Part shown: in pieces, positions 8,309 through 14,860 of the stretch | Layout: every line of letters begins with the position of its first letter | How positions within the stretch are numbered: the first letter of the stretch is position 1 | Assembly: GCA_009774615.1 (NCBI GenBank) | Contig: VSOC01000404.1 | Span: 1-15,315, forward strand | Reading direction: 5' to 3' | Origin: Lachnospiraceae bacterium | GTDB taxonomy: Bacteria; Bacillota; Clostridia; Lachnospirales; Lachnospiraceae | Length of the DNA: 15,315 bases | Program-made: the position numbers and the translations under genes | The notes under the pieces: generated by a model | Told to the model about the DNA's origin: nothing | Seen by the model: only the letters and a program-made list of their open reading frames with translations | The model's database searches: none

Positions 8309-9838
8309 ATGACTATTGACGATATAAAGGCATTGATTGCAGCGGACGAGTCGCGAACTCTGGAGCTGAAAAGGACTACCGGCGAACTGAAAGACGGTAT
8401 GCACTCGGCGTGTGCGTTTCTCAACACAGATGGTGGTTGGTTGATTTTTGGAATTACGCCGACAGGATTGAAGATTCTTGGGCAGCAGGTTACGGAAACG
8501 ACTAAACGTGAGATTGCACAAGCCATTGCCGGATTGGAGCCCGCTGTCGATGTGAAGATTCATTATGTGGAAGTGCCAGACCGTCCGGGAAACAAAGTTA
8601 TTGCCATGCACTTTGATGGCTGGGTATGGGGAGAGCGACCGCATACCTTCCACGGATGCCCTTATTATAAAGTCGAAAGCACAACGAAGGTAATGCCGCA
8701 CGAGATGTATGATGAACGAATCCGGGCGCATCAGCCTCAGATGTATGCGTGGGAGCGTCAGATGGCAGATGGTGTTATGCTTGCCGACTTGAACGAGAAG
8801 CATATCAGAGGGTGCATCCGGCTTGGCGTTGAGGGCGGTAGAATTCCCGCAAGCGCAATGAGTGCGCCGATCGATGACACATTGGCGAAATGGAATCTTC
8901 TGAAAAACGGCAATCCGACCAATGGAGCGGTGATGCTTTTCTCGAACAATATCGAAGAGTATCCGCAGTTTCGGCTTCGGATGGCTCGCTTCTTGGGTAA
9001 CGATAAGAATGAGTTTATCGACAACCAACGTGCAGAGGGCAACTTCTTCGACTTGCTTGACGCTGGCATGGCATTCTTCTTCAAGCACCTCAATTTAAGC
9101 GGAAAGATTACAAGCCACAGCCTTCAGCGCGAGGAACGCCTTGAAGTGCCGTATCACGCTTTGCGCGAAGCATTGATTAACAGTCTGTGCCATCGTCAAT
9201 GGGAGAAGCATAATCTGACCGGAAGTATCGCAATCTACGATGACCGCATAGAGATTGCCAATCCCGGCATATTCCCTCCTCAAATCTCACCCGAATCCAT
9301 CAAGGAGCCGCACGAGTCCTACCCATACAATCTTAAGATTGCCGAAGCCCTGTATAAGTCAACCTATCTGGAAAGCTGGGGTTCCGGAGCCAAGCGTATA
9401 ATGGATGCTTGCCGCGAACAAGGCGTAGATGAACCCACATGGCGTTGGGACGGAGGCTTTGTAATCGTAACCTTCAAACGACCGACAAGGAACGTGGCTT
9501 CCCAAGAAGCCATCAAATCGAGTGGCGGAGGAAACGGCATACAAACAGGCTATTCTGCCAAAGAAACTAAAGAAACCAAAGAAAATCCCAAAGAAACCAA
9601 AGAACTCCCCAAAGAAATTATTGACGCAATCAATAATCGCGATTTGACGGAAGTTCAATGCAATTTGCTGTCTCTGATTATAGCAATGCCCTCTATAACC
9701 TTGTCCAAGATGGCGGAAGAATTGAATCTGACCATAGATCAGGTGCGGACTTTGAGAAAAAAAATGGAAAATAAAGGTGTATTTCTTTGCCGTATAGGAG
9801 CCACAAAGAAAGGTTCCTGGGAAATAAAATTTGAATGA
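8309..9838 (+). CDS. AlbA_2 domain / RecG-C-like ATP-binding regulator
   Basis: Three domains are visible. (1) An N-terminal AlbA_2 (Schlafen-like, putative nucleic-acid-binding) domain with ESRTLELKR, ACAFLNTDGGWLIFGI and further strands, about residues 1-140. (2) A middle region ending in an HATPase_c_4 (RecG C-terminal-like) module: YHALREALINSLCHR, DRIEIANPG and ESWGSGAKRI. (3) A C-terminal winged helix (about the last 60 residues, LSKMAEELNLTIDQVRTLRKK), joined by a Lys/Glu/Thr-rich repeat linker. Such proteins are often annotated as transcriptional regulators or ATP-binding proteins and recur in defence islands; the biochemical role is not established. I chose ATG 8309 because it gives the family-typical MTIDDIKALI start and a 35-nt gap. 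An in-frame ATG at 8252, overlapping the ATPase gene by 22 nt, would add 19 residues unlike the family. It probably belongs to the restriction operon as regulator or accessory factor. Confidence 0.85.
   Translation: MTIDDIKALIAADESRTLELKRTTGELKDGMHSACAFLNTDGGWLIFGITPTGLKILGQQVTETTKREIAQAIAGLEPAVDVKIHYVEVPDRPGNKVIAMHFDGWVWGERPHTFHGCPYYKVESTTKVMPHEMYDERIRAHQPQMYAWERQMADGVMLADLNEKHIRGCIRLGVEGGRIPASAMSAPIDDTLAKWNLLKNGNPTNGAVMLFSNNIEEYPQFRLRMARFLGNDKNEFIDNQRAEGNFFDLLDAGMAFFFKHLNLSGKITSHSLQREERLEVPYHALREALINSLCHRQWEKHNLTGSIAIYDDRIEIANPGIFPPQISPESIKEPHESYPYNLKIAEALYKSTYLESWGSGAKRIMDACREQGVDEPTWRWDGGFVIVTFKRPTRNVASQEAIKSSGGGNGIQTGYSAKETKETKENPKETKELPKEIIDAINNRDLTEVQCNLLSLIIAMPSITLSKMAEELNLTIDQVRTLRKKMENKGVFLCRIGATKKGSWEIKFE
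9560..9616 (+). repeat. KETK/NPKETK coding microrepeat
   Basis: Inside the AlbA_2/RecG-like gene, imperfect tandem copies of AAAGAAAC(C/T) encode KETKETKENPKETKELPK, linking the ATPase-like module to the C-terminal winged helix. The repeated 9-nt-like unit keeps frame when a full copy is gained or lost, so slippage would change linker length rather than break the gene. Confidence 0.7.
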
Positions 9839-10059
9839 CTATGACTATTGAACAACAAATAGACCAAGCGGTAGAAGACTTAAAAAGTATTTTGTGTCAA
9901 TCCGCGAAATCTCGCCAAGAAGCCCAACGCATAAGCGACATATTAGACTCAATTGGCTATCAGCTTAAATCAGCAAATTCCACATTGACAGGAAACTTTT
10001 CCAAGGCAACTTTGGAAAGTATGGTTTCAAAGATGTATTCCGAGAAATCAAGGTTATAA
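9835..10059 (+). CDS. small hypothetical protein (74 aa)
   Basis: The start codon overlaps the stop of the preceding gene (ATGA, 4 nt), which suggests translational coupling and supports it as a real gene. A second in-frame ATG lies two codons on (9841). The product is 74 residues, polar, without signal peptide or membrane segment, and looks mostly alpha-helical (IEQQIDQAVEDLKSIL, then RQEAQRISDILDSI). I do not recognise a family. The position at the end of the restriction operon suggests a small accessory or partner of the AlbA_2/RecG-like protein, but nothing in the sequence proves it. Confidence 0.6.
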   Translation: MTMTIEQQIDQAVEDLKSILCQSAKSRQEAQRISDILDSIGYQLKSANSTLTGNFSKATLESMVSKMYSEKSRL

Positions 10060-10106
10060 TGGTTGAATTGTTCACCATAGAATAATCTTCCACGGATTGA
10101 TTGTTC

Positions 10107-10135
10107 CTGCAATCAGTCATCTGACTGATTGGCAG
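10107..10135. repeat. inverted repeat with 10-bp arms after the operon
   Basis: CAATCAGTCA (10110-10119) and TGACTGATTG (10122-10131) are perfect inverted copies around TC; outer CTG/CAG bases extend the arms with one bulged base. No T tract follows on either strand, so it is not a standard intrinsic terminator, though it lies 50 nt after the last gene of the + strand operon and could still stop or stabilise its transcript. The core TCAGTCATCTG recurs at 10213-10223 in the octamer array. Confidence 0.7.
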
Positions 10136-10164
10136 ATCAGCAAGACTTTCTAACGGCAATCCTT

Positions 10165-10276
10165 TCGGTCATTCATCCATAAGGCTTGACACCCATCTGC
10201 TCATAAGTTCATTCAGTCATCTGTTCATACGTATGAACATCAATACGTTAGTACGTTCATACGTCAATACGTACTA
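10165..10276. repeat. degenerate octamer array in strict 8-bp phase
   Basis: Fourteen consecutive 8-bp units can be read from 10165 without breaking phase. Eight end in CAT (for example TCGGTCAT, AAGTTCAT, ACGTTCAT) and two end in CAAT. ACGT begins the units at 10229, 10245, 10253, 10261 and 10269, with ACAT at 10237. The approximate consensus is ACGTTCAT (ATGAACGT on the other strand). Within it lie a perfect 16-bp palindrome, GTTCATACGTATGAAC (10223-10238), and a perfect 10-bp inverted repeat GTTAGTACGT / ACGTACTAAC (10247-10256, 10269-10278). An 8-bp period is not a coding period, and stops occur in all frames, so these are most likely protein-binding sites such as partition, transfer, replication or integrase-arm sites. 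The function is unknown. Confidence 0.75.
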
Positions 10277-10280
10277 ACAG

Positions 10281-10288
10281 CATCTTTG
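10281..10288 (+). promoter_or_regulatory. promoter-like CATCTTTG box after the octamer array
   Basis: CATCTTTG differs at one base from the Bacteroidetes -7 consensus TAnnTTTG and comes right after the octamer array. If active, it would drive a + strand transcript through the gene-less, hairpin-rich 10290-10767. No -33 element is evident. Confidence 0.25.
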
Positions 10289-10331
10289 CAATCAAGACTT
10301 CGATAAGCAACTATCTGTAGCAATGTGCGTT

Positions 10332-10510
10332 AACCAAATTACAATCTCGAAAGCATTATATAGCGCATATTGATATATCAACTGCCTTTCGTCAAATCAT
10401 GTTCTACCTCATTGCAGAAGTTGGATGTTGCCGATGTTACAGATAATTGAAATTCTCGGCTATCCCGATTACAATAGCCTTTTCTGTATGTAACCTATTG
10501 TAATTTGGTT
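10332..10510. repeat. 14-bp inverted repeat with nested hairpin sharing one arm
   Basis: AACCAAATTACAAT (10332-10345) and ATTGTAATTTGGTT (10497-10510) are perfect 14-bp inverted copies 151 nt apart. A second pair, ATTACAATAG (10468-10477) and CTATTGTAAT (10495-10504), forms a local 10-bp stem with a 17-nt loop and uses part of the same right arm. The two pairings therefore exclude each other. As DNA, the site carries three ATTACAAT motifs, two direct and one inverted, which could bind the integrase or another protein. Confidence 0.7.
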
Positions 10511-10543
10511 CTATCAAGCCTTCTGATTCTGTAGGTCGCAACG

Positions 10544-10618
10544 GAATCCGTCGGGATTCTGCAAGGTATGTTTTGAGCTGCACGAAACTGATTTTGCAGC
10601 TCAAAACCCTTGCAGAAT
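10544..10618. repeat. long bulged hairpin with overlapping small hairpin
   Basis: ATTCTGCAAGG (10556-10566) plus GTTTTGAGCTGC (10570-10581) pair with GCAGCTCAAAAC (10596-10607) plus CCTTGCAGAAT (10608-10618). This gives a 23-bp perfect stem interrupted only by a 3-nt TAT bulge on the left, with a 14-nt loop. A smaller stem GAATCC / GGATTC (10544-10549 with 10554-10559) uses the base of the left arm and competes with it. No T tract follows on either strand, so it is not a simple terminator. It may be a DNA recognition structure of the mobile element or part of a structured RNA. Confidence 0.8.
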
Positions 10619-10767
10619 ATTGGTTGGTCTTACTCCAAAGTCGTAATCCCCGTTGCCGATTTCACACTCCGATTTTTCCCTTTTTGTTTCTCATTGTGAT
10701 TTGCAGAGAAGGAAAAAGCTGACAAATCATTGTTGACTTATCGGCTTAGGATATGACGGTTGGGACC
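10619..10767. other. noncoding stretch downstream of the integrase gene
   Basis: No open frame of note. CCGATTT occurs twice 13 bp apart (10656, 10669), and an imperfect 13-bp inverted repeat (CTTTTTGTTTCTC with its mate around 10711-10723, two mismatches) is present. Neither forms a clear terminator for the - strand integrase transcript. Confidence 0.4.
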
Positions 10768-12015
10768 TTACATCGGCACATAGTTGATTTCACCGAGGGA
10801 GTTGATAGCATCCTGTTTCAGACTGTCAACGACATGGAGATATCGCTCTGTCATCTTTATGGAGGTATGTCCGAGGAGGCTTGACACCGTTTTTATATTC
10901 GCTCCTTTGGTAAGGACGTTCACCGCGAAGCTGTGCCGGGCGCAATGCCATGTGATTTTCTTCTTAATGCCTGCCGCCTTTACCCATTTACGAAGATACA
11001 GGTTGCAGATGTTGTAATGCGGAACTTTGAATATCCGGTCATCATAGTTGTCGTTATCCGGCTCACCGATCAGACGGATAAGGGTGTCGTTCAATGGAAC
11101 GATTACCCAGCTCCGGCTGCTGTGGTCTTTTGTCTTTTGCTGCTGGAAACGCAATGTTTGGGTTGTGTAATCCACATTGCGATAGGTGAGCTGGCTCGTG
11201 TCGCACCATCGCACACCGGTATAAAGAGCGAAGATGAACGCACGATGAATCTCCGGCTTCTCTCCCTCAAAATGTGTAGCCACAAGCTGCTGTATTTCCT
11301 CCGGCAGAAGAATCTCCTTTTGAAGCGTCATGTTGTCGTTCTTCAACACGAATCCCCGACACGGATTTTTCTTGATTAGGTCTTTGTCAACAGCCGCCGT
11401 AACCATACGCTTGAACATCCGGAAATAGATTTTGGGGCCGTCGCCTGTTCCGTTCTCTTTCAGATACTCAACATAAGCCGCCACCATGTCAACCGTCAGT
11501 TGCGTCATCTTCAGATTTTTCTTATAAAGGGAATATCTCGGCGTATCGGCAAGAAAGGTCATAAACTTTTGCAGACCGTGCCCGAGCGTTATGCGGGTGT
11601 ATTTAGTGAGCGACGGGGATTTGATGAACTCCTTGTAGAACTCAAGAAAGTCCTCATCCATATCCTTGCGGAGTCGATAGCCCTCCCTGTCCTCAAGGAA
11701 AGATTGCTCACGTTCAAAACGTATCTTTTCAGCAAGGGCAAGAGTATTCTTGTTCTGCAAACGCTCCTGCTGGTTGCGGGGATGAAGCCAGATATACAGG
11801 TTGAGGTTTTCTTTCTTGCGGGAGTGTTTGATTTGATATTTCGGTTTACCCGCCATCGCTCCCTCGGTGTAAAACACCTGATTGCCGTCCTCGTCAAGCA
11901 CGGGCGATTCAGTCCGTCCGAGATAATATTCAAGGAAAAGGCTGGCGCGACCATCGCTCAACTCCGATTGCCGTAGCTTGGGATTCTGCTTCTTGCGATT
12001 TTCTATTTTTGCCAT
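10768..12015 (-). CDS. int: tyrosine recombinase / integrase
   Basis: Site-specific recombinase that would integrate and excise the island. With the start at 12015 it has 415 residues: an N-terminal arm-binding part, a SAM-like core-binding region (about 120-230) and the catalytic domain. The catalytic set is complete: R269 (TGVRWCD), K about 294 (QQQKTKD), H357-x2-R360 (HCARHSF), H383 (LLGH) and nucleophile Y392 (ERYLHV). Length and pattern fit Bacteroidetes mobile-element integrases. The frame stays open to an upstream start codon at 12087, but a promoter-like TATCTTTG lies between the two, and MAKIENRKK fits a basic arm-binding N-terminus, so I place the start at 12015. The gene faces the + strand operon and borders structured DNA on both sides. 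Confidence 0.92.
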   Translation of the reverse strand: MAKIENRKKQNPKLRQSELSDGRASLFLEYYLGRTESPVLDEDGNQVFYTEGAMAGKPKYQIKHSRKKENLNLYIWLHPRNQQERLQNKNTLALAEKIRFEREQSFLEDREGYRLRKDMDEDFLEFYKEFIKSPSLTKYTRITLGHGLQKFMTFLADTPRYSLYKKNLKMTQLTVDMVAAYVEYLKENGTGDGPKIYFRMFKRMVTAAVDKDLIKKNPCRGFVLKNDNMTLQKEILLPEEIQQLVATHFEGEKPEIHRAFIFALYTGVRWCDTSQLTYRNVDYTTQTLRFQQQKTKDHSSRSWVIVPLNDTLIRLIGEPDNDNYDDRIFKVPHYNICNLYLRKWVKAAGIKKKITWHCARHSFAVNVLTKGANIKTVSSLLGHTSIKMTERYLHVVDSLKQDAINSLGEINYVPM

Positions 12016-12032
12016 ACAATTATAATTTTGCG

Positions 12033-12040
12033 CAAAGATA
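12033..12040 (-). promoter_or_regulatory. -7 box of the integrase promoter
   Basis: On the - strand TATCTTTG matches the Bacteroidetes -7 consensus TAnnTTTG exactly and lies 17 nt before the integrase ATG at 12015. A -33 element is not clear. The short leader implied supports the downstream start codon. Confidence 0.5.
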
Positions 12041-12180
12041 ATCCGAGGCATATTAATCTGAAAATCGCCGTTTACAGACCTTAACATTTACCCTCTGACT
12101 ACAGTCCATAATTGAGGGTACAAAAGGTGTACTTTTTGAGAAAATCGGGTCAAAAGCAGGAAAATCGTCGCACCTCCAAT

Positions 12181-12208
12181 AATGCTTATTGCACTGAAAA
12201 TAAGCATT
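12181..12208. repeat. perfect 10-bp inverted repeat upstream of int
   Basis: AATGCTTATT (12181-12190) and AATAAGCATT (12199-12208) are perfect inverted copies with an 8-nt spacer. The layout resembles a core-type recombinase site (two inverted binding arms around a 7-8 bp crossover region) and lies 166 bp upstream of the integrase start. It could equally be a terminator-like hairpin, though no T tract follows. Confidence 0.5.
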
Positions 12209-12359
12209 GTTAGCTAATTAGGCTTGTCTATGATTTTCTATCAAAGAAATCTGGAAACTTTCAAATTAGCACAAGGATTAGCATAGTGGTTCTCACGTCA
12301 TATGCGTGGGCTGCTATTTCCATATCCGTGCTAAGGGTTTTCTCAGGACCTCCAATCAG

Positions 12360-12384
12360 AGCGTGGCATAGTCAGTTCCACGCT
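12360..12384 (+). repeat. hairpin before the exported-protein operon
   Basis: AGCGTGG (12360-12366) and CCACGCT (12378-12384) form a perfect 7-bp stem with an 11-nt loop, followed within 11 nt by the promoter-like TATATTTG. It could end upstream transcription or be an operator. Confidence 0.45.
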
Positions 12385-12394
12385 TCATTGTATA

Positions 12395-12402
12395 TATATT
12401 TG
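12395..12402 (+). promoter_or_regulatory. candidate -7 box for the lipoprotein-caspase operon
   Basis: TATATTTG matches TAnnTTTG and lies 35 nt before the lipoprotein ATG at 12438. No clear -33 element is seen, and the box is part of an AT repeat, so chance agreement is possible. Confidence 0.4.
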
Positions 12403-12437
12403 GCCGACAAGGGACTGTGAAGGCCTATTGTCAACCA

Positions 12438-13031
12438 ATGCCATACAAATACATCACCTTTCTACTGGTCATATTCGCAAGTATGGTGTCATGCTCAATG
12501 TTTCGGCAATCCAGCCACATAGAGCCAAAGAACACCTCGACCACTCCTCCGCAACGCGTCATCTACAGCGATTCCATCGACAACATAATCTTACACGCGA
12601 ACAGTGTCTGTTGGTGGGAAGTAGAGGGAATGACTGAGTTCCCTGATTCTGTTCCCTCTGATGAACCAGTATTCATCTTTGGCTACCCCGTGGAGACGCG
12701 TCACGAACCATATGCGGATAGCGTGCTATCATTCATCATATCTGATTATGACTGGTATATCCGAGATTATCCACCGGTCAAACAGATGTTTCATCCTGAT
12801 GTGATTTTTTTGTTCACCAATAATATTTCCAACGAAAATGCGGGAATGTTTGTGTCTTTCGGAACCGGGGAGGTTGCCATATTCGACACAACCGACATAC
12901 AAAATCTTTCGGATAGTGTGCCAAATGACAATCTCAAATACTATCTGATGCGAGACCCACGGCTCCTGGCCAGATGGACAGCGGGGAAATTACCCCAAAA
13001 TGAATATTATCAAACCCTTTTGAAACTCTGA
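12438..13031 (+). CDS. hypothetical lipoprotein
   Basis: A 197-residue protein starting with a hydrophobic signal sequence (YITFLLVIFAS) and a lipobox-like MVSC with Cys at residue 19, so it is probably lipid-anchored in the envelope. The start at ATG 12438 puts the charged residue and hydrophobic core at the expected distance; an in-frame GTG at 12417 would add seven residues. The mature part is acidic and aromatic (WWEVEG, SDYDWYIRDYP) with no recognised domain. It is first in a tight operon, ending 2 nt before the caspase-like gene, so it may tether, shield or regulate that enzyme; this is inference from position only. Confidence 0.75.
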   Translation: MPYKYITFLLVIFASMVSCSMFRQSSHIEPKNTSTTPPQRVIYSDSIDNIILHANSVCWWEVEGMTEFPDSVPSDEPVFIFGYPVETRHEPYADSVLSFIISDYDWYIRDYPPVKQMFHPDVIFLFTNNISNENAGMFVSFGTGEVAIFDTTDIQNLSDSVPNDNLKYYLMRDPRLLARWTAGKLPQNEYYQTLLKL

Positions 13032-13033
13032 GC

Positions 13034-14227
13034 ATGAAAAAACTCGCCATCATTATCATCTTTCTGTCATTGCTTTCCATAAGGTCGTCGGCCTCCACTT
13101 TCCATGCCATCATCTTCGCGAACACCGATGACTCACACATTGGAAAATCCGTTTATATCGACTTGAAACGTATGGAAGTGGAAATGACCGCCATATCCAA
13201 ATCCATCGGATATTCCATCAAGAAATATTTCTATTATGGAGATGCCGCCAGATTCAATCGTGACAATCTCGAGTCTGTGATTGACAATCTAAATTGCGGG
13301 CCAGACGACATCATTTTCTTTTATTACTCCGGTCACGGAGGACGCGCCGAGAACGAAAACACCCAATTCCCGGAAATGTGCCTGACTGTCAACGAACCCC
13401 TCACACGTTCCTCCCAGCTCTGTCCTTTGCATAACGTCTACTCACGTCTCCGCAACAAGAATCCTCGTCTTACGATTGTGATGGGGGATTTGTGCAATTC
13501 TATCATACGAGGATACAAGCGTAACGACAACCTGGCATCAAAAGGGGCCACGATACTATCAAAAGGAGCATACAACGTTTATAGAAATCTCTTTGTCAAT
13601 GTAAAGGGCGGACTTCTCGCTGCTTCAAGCCAGCCCGGCCATACCTCCGGTTGCTATCAGATCCACGAGGATGGACAAACATATGAAGCCGGAGGATATA
13701 TGACCCATTCATTCCTGACCATGTTGCAATATTGTGTCAGCCAAAGCCGGGAAGTCAGCTGGGACGGATTGATGAAAGGCACCATCACCTTGACACAGGA
13801 ACTGACCTCAGCAGCTCCAACTCCTCAGACTCCCATCTACAAGTCCGAAATAACCATAGCTACCCCTCCCGCCATAAGCAACAACATAAACACACCACCG
13901 CAGCAGCCGGCCCTGTCAAACGACGACGCAACTAACCAACGCGACAAACTCGCTTATTCGTTATCAATGGTCTGCAGCCAAGAGGTGCCGAAACTCGACA
14001 GAATCCACAACATCGACGCCGCAAAGAAATATTTCGCGGGGTCGCAGGCCCGTGTTCAGGTCATCGGAGCAGACAACCGGACAATAGTCAACACCTGCGG
14101 CATAGACAGTTATCTCAATTACCTCAGTATAGCGACAAATATGACCCAGGTAATGGTACTTGAGACCAAGGAAAACGAATCCGAGAAAATCACATACCTG
14201 AAAGTTCACGAACTCCACTATAAATAA
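13034..14227 (+). CDS. secreted caspase-like (C14) peptidase
   Basis: A 397-residue protein with an N-terminal signal peptide (KKLAIIIIFLSLLS, likely cut after A20) followed by a caspase/metacaspase fold: FHAIIFANTDD (23-33) as the first strand, a DDIIFFYYSGHGGR segment with catalytic His101, and LTIVMGDLCNS with Cys154 in the DxC context of C14 peptidases. The dyad is therefore intact. Residues 255-300 are a Pro/Ala/Thr/Asn-rich linker, and the last 95 residues form a separate small domain of unknown type. Export to the periplasm or outside sets it apart from cytoplasmic caspase-like effectors of abortive infection. It sits 2 nt after the lipoprotein gene and 5 nt before the next gene, consistent with one transcript. 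Substrate and specificity cannot be told. Confidence 0.88.
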   Translation: MKKLAIIIIFLSLLSIRSSASTFHAIIFANTDDSHIGKSVYIDLKRMEVEMTAISKSIGYSIKKYFYYGDAARFNRDNLESVIDNLNCGPDDIIFFYYSGHGGRAENENTQFPEMCLTVNEPLTRSSQLCPLHNVYSRLRNKNPRLTIVMGDLCNSIIRGYKRNDNLASKGATILSKGAYNVYRNLFVNVKGGLLAASSQPGHTSGCYQIHEDGQTYEAGGYMTHSFLTMLQYCVSQSREVSWDGLMKGTITLTQELTSAAPTPQTPIYKSEITIATPPAISNNINTPPQQPALSNDDATNQRDKLAYSLSMVCSQEVPKLDRIHNIDAAKKYFAGSQARVQVIGADNRTIVNTCGIDSYLNYLSIATNMTQVMVLETKENESEKITYLKVHELHYK

Positions 14228-14232
14228 GACCA

Positions 14233-14844
14233 ATGAAAAAAACAATCATCACGACACTGCTTATCTGCATCGCGCCATTCATTCTCATGGCCCAACAGAC
14301 CAACGACCTCTCTCCGGAAGAAATCGACGCGTTCAAAATCCAATGCCAAGAACGAGTCGACGCGTTCCAGATGGGGCTTGAAGTCATCGCCGACAAAAGC
14401 CAGAATGCAGACATCAAGTCTCACTATATCAAAACAATCCCTGAAATGTTCATGGGTGAGGGAGACCCGTGGACAGACACCAACGGTGGGAAACATGCCG
14501 CCGTAAAGATGCAGGTCTCATCCATCTCCTCGGGAAAAACCACAGACATCCCGCTGAAGCAATATCTGCAAAGACTACGTAATATGCCCTACACCTCAGT
14601 GGAACTTAAAAAAGCAAAGACCTGCATGATAAGCAACCTCTACAAGGTCAGCGACAATCTCTATATGGGAACATGCACTTTCTTCCAGTATTTCACCGGA
14701 CAATCGGGCGACAACGTGGTCTATCGCGATTATACCCAAAAGGAGGTGGATGTATACATCCGTCGTGTGGCCGATGGCAGTCTTGGAAGCTACTGGGATA
14801 TGAAGTTTGGAGACATCAATGTCACCGAGACACAGAAATTGTAA
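14233..14844 (+). CDS. small secreted hypothetical protein
   Basis: 203 residues beginning with a clear signal peptide (KKTIITTLLICIAPFILMA, likely cut after A20). The mature protein is mixed alpha/beta with a helix (EEIDAFKIQCQERVDAF) and a strand-rich second half (MGTCTFFQYF, VYRDYTQKEVDVYI). The shape is reminiscent of small NTF2-like proteins, but I cannot assign a family. It lies 5 nt after the caspase-like gene and probably shares its transcript and compartment, making it a candidate partner or substrate. Confidence 0.75.
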   Translation: MKKTIITTLLICIAPFILMAQQTNDLSPEEIDAFKIQCQERVDAFQMGLEVIADKSQNADIKSHYIKTIPEMFMGEGDPWTDTNGGKHAAVKMQVSSISSGKTTDIPLKQYLQRLRNMPYTSVELKKAKTCMISNLYKVSDNLYMGTCTFFQYFTGQSGDNVVYRDYTQKEVDVYIRRVADGSLGSYWDMKFGDINVTETQKL

Positions 14845-14860
14845 TCCAATACCATTCAAT

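Larger units (their letters stand above)
12041..12437. other. structured intergenic region, probable element end
   Basis: No gene is seen in this stretch of nearly 400 bp. It holds a GTAC-rich segment just upstream of the integrase (GGGTAC at 12116, GTGTAC at 12127), a perfect 10-bp inverted repeat (12181-12208), a 6-bp stem with one wobble (12292-12297 with 12305-12310), a perfect 7-bp stem (12360-12384) and a promoter-like box. As the integrase 5' side faces it and the next operon is unrelated, the element end (att site) is likely here, but no matching direct repeat was found at the left edge of the window, so the boundary is not proven. Confidence 0.45.

Noticed and set aside
8279..9088. 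Long - strand open frame (269 codons) opposite the AlbA_2/RecG-like gene
   Set aside because: The + strand frame carries clear family motifs along its whole length; the antisense frame shows no motif and is a shadow of codon bias.
9965..10159. 64-codon - strand frame after the operon
   Set aside because: It overlaps the coupled 74-aa gene and the inverted repeat, has no motif and no promoter-like box.
10165..10276. CRISPR array
   Set aside because: Units are 8 bp, contiguous and degenerate, with no spacers and no cas genes nearby.
10332..10618. Retron-type msr/msd RNA
   Set aside because: Long inverted repeats are present, but the window encodes no reverse transcriptase.
10544..10618. Intrinsic terminator of the integrase gene
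   Set aside because: The stem lies 150 nt past the stop codon and has no T tract on the - strand side.
161..12136. GTGTACTTTT occurs at 161-170 and 12127-12136, possibly flanking repeats of the island
   Set aside because: Only 10 bp are shared and the flanks differ; comparing the two flank regions gives about 0.2 such matches by chance, so it is not evidence for att sites.
13034..14227. Caspase-like gene as the effector of an intracellular abortive-infection system
   Set aside because: The protein has a clear signal peptide, its neighbours are exported too, and no nucleotide-signal sensor or cyclase is present in the window.
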